Below, one piece after another: positions 10,501 to 19,050 of a stretch of DNA of 64,000 bases. Position numbers and translations under genes: made by a program. This stretch comes from Pseudoalteromonas sp. OOF1S-7 (GTDB lineage: Bacteria; Pseudomonadota; Gammaproteobacteria; Enterobacterales; Alteromonadaceae): positions 62,001 through 126,000 of the forward strand of contig NZ_JAKRFZ010000011.1 in NCBI RefSeq assembly GCF_022347765.1. The letters run 5' to 3'. The notes beneath the pieces were generated by a model. That model had not been told where the DNA came from. It saw only the letters and a program-made list of their open reading frames with translations, and did not search any database. Each line of letters starts with the position of its first letter. Within the stretch, counting starts at the first letter, position 1.

Positions 10501-10726
10501 CATCGGTGATCGCCAGCGCAGTGTAAGCGAGGAAGTCGGCCTGTCGCACCAGCTCTTCCGGCCGGGATGCCCCTTGCAAAAACGAGAAGTTGGTCTGACA
10601 AAACAGCTCCGCATAACCCGGTATTTGAGTGTCACCCGGCGGCTCACCTTTGCCCTGACTCATTGATTGTTCTGCCTCTGAGTACGCAGCCGGCAGTGTA
10701 AACATGGGCGACTTATGCACTGCCAT
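7550..10726 (-). CDS. dnaE2: Error-prone DNA polymerase DnaE2
   Basis: This 1058-residue protein has the usual length for DnaE2. It is a C-family polymerase that performs translesion synthesis in the SOS mutasome with ImuA and ImuB. It has an N-terminal PHP domain (from YAELFCQTNFSFLQGAS at ~38). The palm carries the catalytic acidic motif PDIDVDF near residue 400 and the upstream GRGSAANSVV loop. A C-terminal OB domain follows (VVGIVTGKQ, FFTLEDDTGNINVVVW). The start codon shares one base with the imuB stop (TGATG), so translation is coupled. The operon imuA-imuB-dnaE2 sits behind a LexA box at 12955-12970. Expression should be induced by DNA damage and cause mutagenesis. Confidence 0.96.
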   Translation of the reverse strand: MAVHKSPMFTLPAAYSEAEQSMSQGKGEPPGDTQIPGYAELFCQTNFSFLQGASRPEELVRQADFLAYTALAITDECSLAGVVRAHTLIKNQQLDLQLIVGSLMRFETLEVVLLCPDKAAYSELCRVITNARRRAEKGHYQLAEWDLLSLRHCLLIWLPQGCEQDAQWGAWLVRHHKGRSWVGIQRHLVNQEQRFIARCEALAARYQLPVTACGGVLMHHCERLRLQHTLTAIRLNQPIEQVKGELLANAERALRSRDKLSKLFKAPWLAESLRIARRCTFDLDSLRYQYPAELVPEGKTAMQHLRALVQAGQRRRFPQGVPVEIAQVIDKELALIEELDYPYFFLTIHDLVCFARSKGILYQGRGSAANSVVCYCLEITAVDPRQVSVLFERFISKERNEPPDIDVDFEHERREEVIQYIYHKYGRKRAALAATVISYRFKSAIRDVGKALGIEVTQLDYFIRNVNRRDRGQNWQTQLAELGLQSESHKGQQFISLVEDIMGFPRHLSQHVGGFVISAGPLHDLVPVENAAMSERTVIQWDKDDLESLRLLKVDVLALGMLSAIRKAFALIAQHTSRQLDLAELTRMGDDPQVYNMLQRADTVGVFQIESRAQMSMLPRLKPACYYDLVIQIAIVRPGPIQGDMVHPFLKRRNGEEAITYPSEEVKSVLSRTMGVPIFQEQVIKLAMVAAGFSGGEADQLRRAMASWKKSGELMQFKEKLINGMQQRGYEVCFAERIFEQICGFGEYGFPESHSASFAVLAYASAWLKYYYPAMFYTALLNSLPMGFYSASQLLQDARRHQIEVLPVCVNASEYDHHICQQHDKFAIRLGLRLVKGLHRNSAEQLLAARPDTGFSDMSALQRLGLPANTLESLASASALKTLQGDRYAARWALMDKEHTLPLFAGHSVAESTSCVFQPDDMDDLVEDYAALGLTLGQHPVTLLDKAGKLGRFTRMAQLSACRHKSLVTVVGIVTGKQAPGTAGGVTFFTLEDDTGNINVVVWAGTARAQKQAYLSARLLEVKGIVEKEGEVIHIIAGRLIDRSEILGTFCSKSRDFH

Positions 10727-12243
10727 CAGCTAAAAATCCCATGACAAAACCAGCGCTGCTGGCGGTCTCTGAATACCCATAACCAGCGCCCCTGTAGATC
10801 CTGTGCAACAAAATAGTCGCGCTCAACCTCATGGGCATCCCACCAGCCAGTGCAGATCCGCTCAGGCCCCAGGTGCACTGTCACTTTGTGTTGTAAGGGC
10901 TGAATAGTTGGCAGCAAAAAGGCAGGCCGAAGATAGCGTATGGCAGACGATGCCATCCTATCATCCGACAAAGGTGTCCCCGACAAAGGTGTCCCCGACA
11001 AAGGTGTCCCCGACAAGGGTGTCCCCGACCCACTCAGTGGTGTGCAATATGCACTGGCCCGCTCAGGACGCAGATCATCACAGGCTTTCACGCCCTGTAC
11101 AGCCTGCTCTCCTAACCTGGCCTGCAGTACCGCAACCAGACCGGCAGGCGTCATAGTACCTCGTCGCTCGGCGAATAAGTCTGTCATCAGTTCATCGGGT
11201 TGACACATTTGGGCCACTTTCAGCCCTATCGCCTGCACTGGGCCACTGAGTGTCACTTTGCTCAGTTTGAGGTAGCACAAGGTCAGCCAGAGGTCGGCCC
11301 TGTCTGTGCCTTCTCCACGGCCAATGTTTAACACCAGCGGCTCGGCATCCCGCTGATGCAAGGTCAGCGTCAATTGTGTCGCATGACGATTGCGCAAGCG
11401 CAGAAATTGCTCCTGCTGCACCAGGAGTTTGAGCAAAGGCTTGTTCAGCCAGTCCAGGTTTTCTATGTCGTATAACAAAGGCAGGTGGCGCTCAAACTCC
11501 GGCTCGCTCTGATAGAAAGTCACCGGGTGAGGTACCTTGCCGCGCAACCTGGACACATACTGCACCAGCTCGCAGTCAAAGCGCTTACCCAGCTCCACTA
11601 AAGGCAAAGTAAACAGATCTGCCACCGTTTTAAGCCCAACCCGACGTAACCGCTCAAGCTGTTTGGCTGGCAGCGACAGCGCCGTTAAAGGCAGGCCGTA
11701 TAAGGCGCTTTCCAGCACTTCGGGATCCTGGCTCACTAATTCACCATGGTGTTCTGCCAGCAGCCGCGCCGCCTCCGGGGAATAACCACAGGCAAAGCGA
11801 TAGCTGAATGACTGGGTATCCAGATGTGAACGCAGTGTGCTCAGGTAATGAGACAAATCCCGGTACATGGCCAGCATACCGCTGACTTTCAGCAACAGTC
11901 CCTGAGGGGCAAACAAAGCAATGTCTGCGGTGATCAAATACAGCCACTGTGCAATTTCACGTATCGTCCGCTTTTCACCGGCTTCATCATAGGGGTGTAC
12001 AAGCAACTCGCGGCTACGTGCAGCGGCCCCTGCCAGCCCCATTCCCGCCGCAATGCCCAACTGCGCGGCAGCCTGATCCAGCTGCATCACTCTGTTGTCA
12101 TGGCCTCCGACAATAACACAGGGCCGGGACAACGCGGCGAGAGCATCGTCAGATTGCGCTCCATCGGGGGTTTGTGCCTGTGCTGCCATTTTCAGTTTAT
12201 CGAGCTGAATGGCTGGAAAGTGTAAATACAACCACAAAGTCAC
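10726..12243 (-). CDS. imuB: ImuB, catalytically inactive Y-family polymerase-like mutasome subunit
   Basis: The 505-residue product starts with GTG 12243 five bases after the imuA stop. It has the little-finger/palm layout of Y-family polymerases (MTLWLYLHFPAIQLD at the N-terminus, helix-hairpin-helix region LRRVGLKTVADLFTLPL near 200). In the established ImuB family the catalytic carboxylates are lost and the protein instead bridges the beta clamp, ImuA and DnaE2. The C-terminal third is a low-complexity linker containing repeated GTPLS units encoded by a 15-bp tandem repeat, followed by a conserved tail with many Trp and Arg. It is translationally coupled to dnaE2 by a TGATG overlap. Confidence 0.93.
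   Translation of the reverse strand: MTLWLYLHFPAIQLDKLKMAAQAQTPDGAQSDDALAALSRPCVIVGGHDNRVMQLDQAAAQLGIAAGMGLAGAAARSRELLVHPYDEAGEKRTIREIAQWLYLITADIALFAPQGLLLKVSGMLAMYRDLSHYLSTLRSHLDTQSFSYRFACGYSPEAARLLAEHHGELVSQDPEVLESALYGLPLTALSLPAKQLERLRRVGLKTVADLFTLPLVELGKRFDCELVQYVSRLRGKVPHPVTFYQSEPEFERHLPLLYDIENLDWLNKPLLKLLVQQEQFLRLRNRHATQLTLTLHQRDAEPLVLNIGRGEGTDRADLWLTLCYLKLSKVTLSGPVQAIGLKVAQMCQPDELMTDLFAERRGTMTPAGLVAVLQARLGEQAVQGVKACDDLRPERASAYCTPLSGSGTPLSGTPLSGTPLSGTPLSDDRMASSAIRYLRPAFLLPTIQPLQHKVTVHLGPERICTGWWDAHEVERDYFVAQDLQGRWLWVFRDRQQRWFCHGIFS
10967..11026. repeat. 15-bp tandem repeat inside imuB
   Basis: Four consecutive 15-bp units (GACAAAGGTGTCCCC on the plus strand; the last has one change) encode repeats of Gly-Thr-Pro-Leu-Ser in the linker of ImuB. 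Because 15 is a multiple of three, gain or loss of a unit would alter linker length without a frameshift. Confidence 0.92.
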
Positions 12244-12248
12244 TGCAA

Positions 12249-12941
12249 CTACCTGCCTGTACGATACTGGCGCGCGGCTTCAGGCATCTCCTTGCGCTGG
12301 GTGTAAAAGTATTCGGTCAGTTCAGGCCAGCGCGATGACAGGTCCAGTGCAAACTGAGACTGAGCCCAGCCGCCCTTGCGCTTTTTAACGGTGATATTCA
12401 GGCCACGCGCGTGTGGGCTAAGCCCCAGACCTAAAGAAACCGGCAAGGTGCCATGAGCATGGTGTGCATGGCGCAACAAGTACAAACACGCTTCGCCTGT
12501 CTGAGCCGCCAGTTGCAAACGCTTAACCTGATGGACCTGTAACTCACCATGCCAGAGCAACACACTGTTACAGGCACCGCTTTTCAGACACTGCTCAGCG
12601 GCCCACAGTGCTTCCTGTGGGCATCCGGGTGTGATCTCCAGCAATTTACTGGTATCCATGCCTGTACGCTGTAATGCATCGGCGTTCAGCCGTGCCGGCG
12701 GCGCAATGACCGCAGTCAGGCCACTTTGCTGCATCAGGCAGGGCAATAACAGCCTTAGCTCACCGATCCCCAGTTCAGTATGTAAGTCGACCACCCCCAC
12801 GGCAGGAAAACCGCCTTGCAGGTGTTTGTTTAATTCAGCAAACCCCGTTGCTGTCAATGCGCCTTGCTGCTGGCGCTCTGCAAGCCCGGTGCCCTGCCAT
12901 ACCAGATCCTGACGCTGTAGTAGTTCAATTAAATTACTCAT
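12249..12941 (-). CDS. imuA: ImuA, RecA-like mutasome protein
   Basis: This is a 230-residue protein. ATG 12941 follows GAGGTG with good spacing; an upstream TTG frame overlaps the regulatory region. It is a RecA/SulA-fold protein of the ImuA (SulA-like) family: a central domain has hydrophobic strands (GVVDLHTELGIGELRLLLPCL, LTAVIAPPARLN, NSVLLWHGEL) typical of the RecA core. A canonical Walker A P-loop is absent. In the mutasome ImuA works with ImuB and RecA to give DnaE2 access to lesions. It is the first gene of the LexA-controlled operon imuA-imuB-dnaE2. Confidence 0.9.
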   Translation of the reverse strand: MSNLIELLQRQDLVWQGTGLAERQQQGALTATGFAELNKHLQGGFPAVGVVDLHTELGIGELRLLLPCLMQQSGLTAVIAPPARLNADALQRTGMDTSKLLEITPGCPQEALWAAEQCLKSGACNSVLLWHGELQVHQVKRLQLAAQTGEACLYLLRHAHHAHGTLPVSLGLGLSPHARGLNITVKKRKGGWAQSQFALDLSSRWPELTEYFYTQRKEMPEAARQYRTGR

Positions 12942-12954
12942 GACACACCTCAAA

Positions 12955-12970
12955 CTGTATATTTATACAG
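12955..12970 (-). promoter_or_regulatory. LexA (SOS) box of the imuA-imuB-dnaE2 operon
   Basis: CTGTATAAATATACAG on the minus strand is the CTG-N10-CAG palindrome of gammaproteobacterial LexA sites, perfectly symmetric except for the central AAAT, and flanked TA...TT. It ends 14 bp before the imuA start codon, so bound LexA would block transcription of the mutasome. Confidence 0.93.
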
Positions 12971-13121
12971 TATAATTACTGTTGAGCAAAGTGCAAGCAT
13001 GCTGTGCATGGCACGCACCTGGCAGCCTCTTGCAGGCGTCAAGGAAGCATCAAACAGTTAATCCAGATCAAGCAGTTACACGCAAAGTCAGCTAAAGTGA
13101 TAAAGACAACAGGAGCATAAT

Positions 13122-13835
13122 ATGTGTGGACGATTAAATATCACCGATGATCCTTTTGTGATTGAGGTCTTAACAGGGCTGGGCATCACAAACCCCAGAG
13201 CAAGCATGCACTTTGGTCGTTTTAAAAAAGCAACTGACAGCATTAGTATTGTCCATGAAGAAAACGGCCAGCGGCAACTCAGCAACGCAACCTGGTGGCT
13301 GTTGCTGGACCCGCAACCCGGGCAGGGCTTTAAGCCGTCTAAATACACCTCATTTAACAGCCGCTACGATAAACTGCATGTCAAAGGCAGTGCTGCCTAT
13401 CGGCCTTTTCATTACAGTCGCTGCATTATCGTGGTAAAAGGGTTTGGTGAAACTCAGTTTGTACAGGGCAAGCCGTACCAATATTACGACTTTATCGCCG
13501 CAGACGGGGCTTTGTGTTTGGGCGGGTTATACAAGGTATGGCACCATCCGGACAGCGGACAAAAGCACTACTCCTGCTCAGTGATCACACTGCCGCCACA
13601 CCCTAAGCTACGCCATTATCACGATAAGGCGAGCCCGCTGATCCTGCCACCCGATCCTGCTGAACTCAACGCCTGGCTGGACAGCACACAGCACGATGGG
13701 GGACGCTTTACGCATTTGCTGATCCCGCACCTCTACCAGCGTCTGGCTGCTGTTCAGATAGACAAACCCAGCCAGTATCATCCTGTGAGTGAGGTCACTT
13801 ACATCACCAAAGATCCCCCTCGTAACAAGATATAA
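13122..13835 (+). CDS. SOS response-associated peptidase-family (SRAP/HMCES) abasic-site protein
   Basis: The 237-residue protein starts MCGRLN, placing the catalytic/cross-linking Cys at position 2 after Met removal, the hallmark of the SRAP (YedK/HMCES) family. Other family elements are the FNSRYDKL segment (Asn of the active site), RCIIVVKGFGE, the sheet YYDFIAADGALCLGGLYKVW (replacing the usual W/E motif), SVITLPPHPKLRHYHDKASPLILPP (the conserved His region) and LNAWLD. These proteins form a thiazolidine cross-link with abasic sites in single-stranded DNA. AGGAG lies 5 bases before the ATG. The gene is divergent from the LexA-regulated mutasome operon, which fits a role in damage tolerance, but no second LexA box is visible in front of it. 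Confidence 0.92.
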   Translation: MCGRLNITDDPFVIEVLTGLGITNPRASMHFGRFKKATDSISIVHEENGQRQLSNATWWLLLDPQPGQGFKPSKYTSFNSRYDKLHVKGSAAYRPFHYSRCIIVVKGFGETQFVQGKPYQYYDFIAADGALCLGGLYKVWHHPDSGQKHYSCSVITLPPHPKLRHYHDKASPLILPPDPAELNAWLDSTQHDGGRFTHLLIPHLYQRLAAVQIDKPSQYHPVSEVTYITKDPPRNKI

Positions 13836-13846
13836 GCAGGACAAAA

Positions 13847-16153
13847 CTAAACCTGATAACGGGCCAGAATATCGTCCAGTTGTACCGCCAGCTTAGCCAG
13901 ATGCTGTGAGCGGTCATCAATATCCTGGCTGCGTCCCAGGTTACCATTGGCCTCTTCGCTGATGGCACTGATGGCCTGGCTGATCTGTGCAACCACCGCC
14001 GACTGCTCTTCCGCTGCGGTTGCAACCTGAGTATTCATTGCCACAATCTGTTCAATCGCACCGGACACCTCCATCAATGAATCCTTGGCCCGCTCGGACG
14101 TTTGCGCATTGTCGACAGAGCGTTCGCGGCTTTGCTGCACCGACTGGCGCGCCTCACCAACACCGCTTTGCAGGGCGTTGATCATCTGTTCAATTTCTTC
14201 CGTCGCTTGCTGAGTGCGCTGTGCCAGGCCCCGTACTTCATCTGCCACGACCGCAAAACCGCGTCCCGATTCTCCTGCCCGCGCCGCTTCAATGGCCGCA
14301 TTCAGTGCCAGCAAATTGGTTTGTTCTGCAATGGACTGGATCACATCCAGTACACTGCCTATCTGCTCACTCTGAGACGATAGCCCGTTCATAACGCCCC
14401 CGACTTTATCCATTTCTTCTGCCAGCAGCTCCGAGATCTCGGCACAGTGCTCTACCAGCTGATTGGTCTGACAGGTCAACGAGCTTACCTGCTGGGTCTG
14501 CTCTGAGGTATTCAGTGCACTGCTTGCAACTTCTTGCACTGTCTGTTGCATTTGCTGTCCGGCAGTGGCCGATTGCTCACAGTCGAGCGACTGCTTATTC
14601 ACACCATCAATCAGACCCGCTACGCGCTCAGACAGTGCCGACGACATTTCTTTGAGTGTATGGGCACTGTGCAATAAGTCGCCAAAGTTTTGTTGTAACC
14701 GCTCAACCAGACTGTTGACTGAGCGGCTTAAATCGCGGATCTCATCGTCACCTTCATCGGGCGCACGCATTCTGAAGTCATTGTTATCTGCAATACCCCG
14801 TATTGCCTTGCTTGCTGCAATCACAGGCCGCGTTACCCGGTTGGCCACAAAGAAACCCACCAGGCTGGCAATGATAGCCGCCACAGACACAAATAACACG
14901 GAGGAGCGAAGCACTGAGTACTGTAGTTGTGAAATCATCGCAAAGGCTTCGCTTTCATCAATTTCGCTGATAATGGCCCAGTGCAAACCCTCTATGTCTA
15001 GCGGCGCAAAGGCCGACGCTACCGAAACCGTCCGATAATCAGGAAAAATAGCAAATCCGCTTTGACCAGCCAGCGCCGCACGGGTACCCGGCGAGTCAAT
15101 TTGCAAAGTGCCGATGGTGGATTGCTGCTGTTCAATGTTATCAACCATCCTTTTATCGACATCAAATGATCTGAGCTGGGCAATAAAAGCACCCGGATCT
15201 TCCACAAAAAACCGGCTGTTGTTCAACAGCAGTTTGTTCTGATTCACCAGATAAAGTTCGCCAGTATCGCCGAGCCCCTGTTCATGCCATTGCCCATCCA
15301 GCGTCAGCATACGATTAATCTCATCCACCGGCAGTTGAAATATCAAAGTGCCAAGTAAACTGCCGTCATCGGCCAAGATGGCAGAGCTAATAAACCCCGC
15401 CGCCGCATTGTAAGATGGTGTATAAGGGCTAAAGTCGATAAAGTGCCCTTCACGCACCTGTTGAGTGCGGGCTGCCTTGTAGGCTCGTGCCAAACCCGAT
15501 CCCCGAAACGGGCCACTGATCAGAGACGTGGCAAAGTCCAGCTCTTTGAATACGGAATACACTACGTCACCCTGAGGGTTGGTAATAAAGACATCGTAAA
15601 AGCCAAAGCGCGCCTGAAACTCACGTAATGCTTTGTGATAACGGCGGTGTATCGCACTGTAGGTACTGCTATCGCCAGCATCCAGTAGCTGATCTTTACT
15701 GCCGAGCGGATTCGGGTTGGCGGCAATATACTGGGTTTGCAGTGCATGTGCCGTTGGGCTGAGACGGCTGAGCAACGTACTCACGCTGAGGCTGTCGCCA
15801 CGATTTTTTTGCTTATACTGGTCAAGAAACTGAGTTTCATAAAAGCGGCTCAAAGCGCGCTTCTCCACCCCGGCATGTGGGTAACGCTCAAATGCATCTG
15901 AGAATGCCTGGCTGGCGTCGATCATCATCGTTGAGCCAGCCAGTGTCACCACTTGATCCGAGATAGTTTTAAAATAACGTTCAACCTGAGTTTGCATCGC
16001 ATTACGGCGCGAAACCAGGTTGTTTTCAATTTCCTTTGTTACGGCCGCTTTTCCTTCCTGATACGCCAGTAAACCGATAACAAAGCAACTAATGAGCAAA
16101 GGAATAACAGCAAGTAGAACAGCTACAATACTCAGACGGTTTTTTAATTGCAC
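13847..16153 (-). CDS. Methyl-accepting chemotaxis protein with dCache-like sensor
   Basis: This 768-residue protein starts at GTG 16153 (TAGGAG 7 bases upstream, start MQLKNRLS); the longer frame adds 66 residues without support. TM1 lies at ~8-30. A large periplasmic domain of ~350 residues contains Cache features ([72 protein letters not shown]). TM2 is at ~400-425, then HAMP ([20 protein letters not shown]) and the signalling hairpin [20 protein letters not shown] near 625. dCache receptors typically bind amino acids, amines or organic acids; the ligand is not evident. Its 3' end lies 11 bp from that of the SRAP gene (convergent). Confidence 0.94.
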   Translation of the reverse strand: MQLKNRLSIVAVLLAVIPLLISCFVIGLLAYQEGKAAVTKEIENNLVSRRNAMQTQVERYFKTISDQVVTLAGSTMMIDASQAFSDAFERYPHAGVEKRALSRFYETQFLDQYKQKNRGDSLSVSTLLSRLSPTAHALQTQYIAANPNPLGSKDQLLDAGDSSTYSAIHRRYHKALREFQARFGFYDVFITNPQGDVVYSVFKELDFATSLISGPFRGSGLARAYKAARTQQVREGHFIDFSPYTPSYNAAAGFISSAILADDGSLLGTLIFQLPVDEINRMLTLDGQWHEQGLGDTGELYLVNQNKLLLNNSRFFVEDPGAFIAQLRSFDVDKRMVDNIEQQQSTIGTLQIDSPGTRAALAGQSGFAIFPDYRTVSVASAFAPLDIEGLHWAIISEIDESEAFAMISQLQYSVLRSSVLFVSVAAIIASLVGFFVANRVTRPVIAASKAIRGIADNNDFRMRAPDEGDDEIRDLSRSVNSLVERLQQNFGDLLHSAHTLKEMSSALSERVAGLIDGVNKQSLDCEQSATAGQQMQQTVQEVASSALNTSEQTQQVSSLTCQTNQLVEHCAEISELLAEEMDKVGGVMNGLSSQSEQIGSVLDVIQSIAEQTNLLALNAAIEAARAGESGRGFAVVADEVRGLAQRTQQATEEIEQMINALQSGVGEARQSVQQSRERSVDNAQTSERAKDSLMEVSGAIEQIVAMNTQVATAAEEQSAVVAQISQAISAISEEANGNLGRSQDIDDRSQHLAKLAVQLDDILARYQV

Positions 16154-16511
16154 GTGAACTCCTACAGTACAAAGCAAACCCGCTCCATGCTGGGGGAGCG
16201 GCAAATGCATACCACAGCAACTCTGACCCAAAGCCCGTTGTTCTACATGGATACAAGGATTCGGTAGGTCAGAAGCGGCTAATACACCATGTCGCAATAT
16301 AACCGGGGAAGCTATGCAGATTGGTTTCCACGACAGCCGCTCCAGAGACATGAATTAGTTATTATTAAAAGTTTTAATATAATTTAAATGCATAGACTAA
16401 CCTACACCTTTTAATACTTTGATACTAGTAATAAAAGATTGGTTTTTGATGTCAATCTGGTTTGACCAATAAAGCGAGCTGGACCGACGGAACTGGAAGC
16501 ATAAGAATATA

Positions 16512-16533
16512 TCGGGTCATATCAATGACCCGA
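16512..16533 (-). terminator. Probable terminator of the first double-glycine peptide gene
   Basis: A 9-bp perfect stem TCGGGTCAT/ATGACCCGA with a 4-nt loop lies 79 bp downstream of the peptide stop codon. A weak T-rich stretch (ATATATTCTT) follows on the minus strand. Confidence 0.55.
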
Positions 16534-16611
16534 TAAAAGTAATAGGTATCTCTGATATGTTTTACTTTCCCTTAATTCAAAGGAAGTTAATAAAACAGAT
16601 CGGCAGGGCTA

Positions 16612-16758
16612 TTAATGAGGCTGGCAAGGTACTTCTTTACAACCGCTCAATGCAGAAGTGGCAGTACCACCACCGGCGATTTTCATGGTTTCCTTAGCAT
16701 TGATATTCATGCTGTCGTTTAGGTTCTTAAGCTTTTGTTTTTTAACTGCAAGTTTCAT
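16612..16758 (-). CDS. Small double-glycine-leader peptide precursor (candidate bacteriocin/RiPP)
   Basis: This is a 48-residue peptide. ATG 16758 is preceded by AGAAGGAAAAC; a longer frame from 16800 lacks a ribosome-binding site. The first ~31 residues are Lys-rich and helical (MKLAVKKQKLKNLN...) and end in IAGGG, the pattern of double-glycine leaders cut by C39-peptidase transporters. The remaining 17 residues (TATSALSGCKEVPCQPH) include two Cys five residues apart and end in His. A second peptide with the same K-L-K-x-L-N...GGG layout lies at 19969-20145. No transporter, modification enzyme or immunity gene is adjacent. Family membership is inferred from the leader pattern; the function of the core is unknown. 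Confidence 0.7.
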   Translation of the reverse strand: MKLAVKKQKLKNLNDSMNINAKETMKIAGGGTATSALSGCKEVPCQPH

Positions 16759-17283
16759 ATCTAGTTTTCCTTCTATTAAAATCAGGTCCAGTTTAATCAC
16801 AAAAAAACCACCTTTGCAATATGAAATTTGTAAAAACGAGAACCGCTGTTCATATCACTTCTCTTGCGGCTCGCTTAACCCAGTGAGAACCTCAATAAAG
16901 CCATTTTTAGCAATGAAAATATTCATACAAAATAAAATCAAACAAATAAAAAATAATGGCAACACAATACATACAAATAATAAGGCCTAGCAGACTGTTT
17001 CAGTCTTTATAATTAAGCACCAATTCACTTTAAACACCAAATAAACCAAAAAACGCAACAGCCGCACTCAGCAATCAAGATAACTTTATTTTGCAATAAA
17101 GCTGCAAGCATTCTTTCACATCTTGTCTCTAAAATGACGCCTTCCTCAGCAGGAAGAGGCTTCCCGAGCATCAAAACTCTGCAATTTGCAAAGACAATCT
17201 GGGTCGAATTAACAAAGGAAATACAAATCAGATCCGCATGCGCGCGATGTATCGCTCAGCTTGCGTTAATGCCAGGTAAAATA
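16759..17283. other. Intergenic region between the peptide gene and the PhoD-like gene
   Basis: This 525-bp AT-rich spacer separates two divergent genes and must hold both promoters. No convincing gene is present; frames on the plus strand (16658-16990 and the upstream extension of the phosphatase frame at 17134) have no ribosome-binding sites and unnatural compositions. Nothing repetitive was seen. Confidence 0.55.
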
Positions 17284-18996
17284 ATGAACAAAACACGCTT
17301 ATTGCTCAGTATCAGCACCGCACTTTGCAGTTTTCACGCATTCAGTGCTCCGGAGGTACACTATGACCAGTGCCAGGGCACTTTCAGCTATCTGGGTGCC
17401 AGTTATCAGGGCACAACAGATAAGAATAACTCGGGTAGCCAATGGTGTTACCTCAAACAAACCACTGGTGGTTCCAGCTGGGGTAATGTCCGGATTGAGA
17501 CCATTCCTGCATTTACCACAGTGACCGGGAAAAGTTGTCAGACTCCTTCCAGCTATCAGGGCGAGCAGTTTTACGGCTGCTCTACACGTAACCACAGTGC
17601 TCCATGGTGTTATGTCGACGAGCAAGGGAGCTGGGAAGAGTGTGCGACACAAACGCCTGAACCTTTGCTGAGTCACACCCACCCACAGCCAGGTAAACGC
17701 CTGGACCGCATAGCGCTGGGCTCCTGCTTTAAAACCAAAGGAGACATGCCCGCTGCGCTTACACGTCTGATAGGCCATAAACCGGATTTGTTTTTCTGGC
17801 TGGGTGACAATATTTACGCAGACACCACAGACATGAGCACTATGCGCCAAAAATACGATGATAAAAAGCGCAACTCAGACTATCAAAAGTTTCTGGCTGC
17901 CAAAGTCCCGGTCATGGCAACCTGGGATGACCACGACTTTGGCCGTAACAATGACGGCAAACACTACCCGAAACGCGCTGAGAGTCAGCAGGAGTACTTA
18001 CGCCACTTTGATGCCCCGGCAGACGACCCCAGACTCAATGGTCGTGCCGGAATTTACGAGGCGAAAATGTTGGGACAAAAAGGCGAGCAAACGCATGTGA
18101 TCACACTGGATGCCCGCTACTTTCGCTCTCCGACCTTTAGCAATTATGGCACCTGCGAAGGAAACGCCACTACGATTTTGGGTGAAGAGCAGTGGCAATG
18201 GCTGGAAAAAGAGCTTAATAAGCCATCAGAGATTAAATTGATTGCCAGTGGGATCCAGGTTTTACCTCCCTTATATCAGGGCCGTAGCCGAAGCAGTTAC
18301 TGTGCTTATGGCGATGGCAAAAAGTTCGAGCAGGCGCTGAGTAACCTGCAAGAATCCGGTATGTCCGGTACCAGCTACGAGTCCTGGGCGGAAGTCCCCC
18401 TGGAGCGTGAACGCCTGTTAAGACTAGTACAAAAGTCAATCAATGCAGGTAACACCAGAGCCGTGATTTTCTTATCTGGCGATCAGCATTGGGGTGAGCT
18501 GCTACAAAAGGATATTCCCGCGAGTAACGAGCATGGCAAAATGGCCAGAGTTTACGAAGTAACCGCCTCAGGATTTGGTCAGAACTGGCCCTATCATATC
18601 GACAATCCGCTGCGCTTACCTGTCTATGCCGATACCCAGGGCGATGGTAACTACACCAAACAATGTCAATTCCCCGCTAAATATGCCGCGGTGACTTATC
18701 AGGGGTGTATTACTAAGGATCATGACAAGCCCTGGTGTTACACCGAAGTTGATGAACATGGTAATGGGATAAAAGGTGAATGGGGTAACTGTGCTGCCAG
18801 CGGCGCAACCATCCCGACAGGCCAGGTTGGTGTCGTCAGTAAAGACATCGCGAGCCTGACCACCAGCAATCGCCACTTGATCAATCAGTCTGGCAGTAAC
18901 TATGGCATGCTGGATATAGACTGGCAAAAACGGACAATTAAGATGTCGATAGAAACGGCAGAGGAAGAAGCCGTATCGACCGTTATTACTTTCTAA
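17284..18996 (+). CDS. Secreted PhoD-type phosphatase carrying fibronectin type II-like modules
   Basis: The predicted protein has 570 residues; ATG 17284 (AGGTAAAATA upstream) gives a signal peptide MNKTRLLLSISTALCSFHAFS. Two ~40-residue modules precede the enzyme: residues ~30-69 and 85-120. A third (~461-503) is inserted near the end. Modules 2 and 3 have the FN2 spacing C-x13-C-x8-WC and a final C; module 1 lacks the second and fourth Cys. The catalytic part shows PhoD/metallophosphatase motifs: RIALGSCF, WLGDNIYAD (~170), ATWDDHDFG (~220) and FLSGDQHWGEL (~400). It is predicted to hydrolyse phosphoesters outside the cytoplasm, with the modules binding a polymer or host matrix. A true C-terminal PhoD end (LDIDWQKRTIKMSI) is present. 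Confidence 0.88.
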   Translation: MNKTRLLLSISTALCSFHAFSAPEVHYDQCQGTFSYLGASYQGTTDKNNSGSQWCYLKQTTGGSSWGNVRIETIPAFTTVTGKSCQTPSSYQGEQFYGCSTRNHSAPWCYVDEQGSWEECATQTPEPLLSHTHPQPGKRLDRIALGSCFKTKGDMPAALTRLIGHKPDLFFWLGDNIYADTTDMSTMRQKYDDKKRNSDYQKFLAAKVPVMATWDDHDFGRNNDGKHYPKRAESQQEYLRHFDAPADDPRLNGRAGIYEAKMLGQKGEQTHVITLDARYFRSPTFSNYGTCEGNATTILGEEQWQWLEKELNKPSEIKLIASGIQVLPPLYQGRSRSSYCAYGDGKKFEQALSNLQESGMSGTSYESWAEVPLERERLLRLVQKSINAGNTRAVIFLSGDQHWGELLQKDIPASNEHGKMARVYEVTASGFGQNWPYHIDNPLRLPVYADTQGDGNYTKQCQFPAKYAAVTYQGCITKDHDKPWCYTEVDEHGNGIKGEWGNCAASGATIPTGQVGVVSKDIASLTTSNRHLINQSGSNYGMLDIDWQKRTIKMSIETAEEEAVSTVITF

Positions 18997-19014
18997 TCAA
19001 GGTGATAATATAAT

Positions 19015-19039
19015 GCTGATCTGCCTTTGCAGGTCAGCT
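19015..19039. terminator. Possible shared terminator between convergent genes
   Basis: GCTGATCTGC and GCAGGTCAGC form a 10-bp stem with one mismatch, between the 3' ends of the PhoD-like gene and the leftward membrane-protein operon. No strong T run is present on either side. Confidence 0.4.
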
Positions 19040-19050
19040 TACTGAGCCGA

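Noticed and set aside
10967-11026. Short direct repeats as a CRISPR array
   Set aside because: Units are contiguous 15-mers with no spacers and lie in frame inside imuB.
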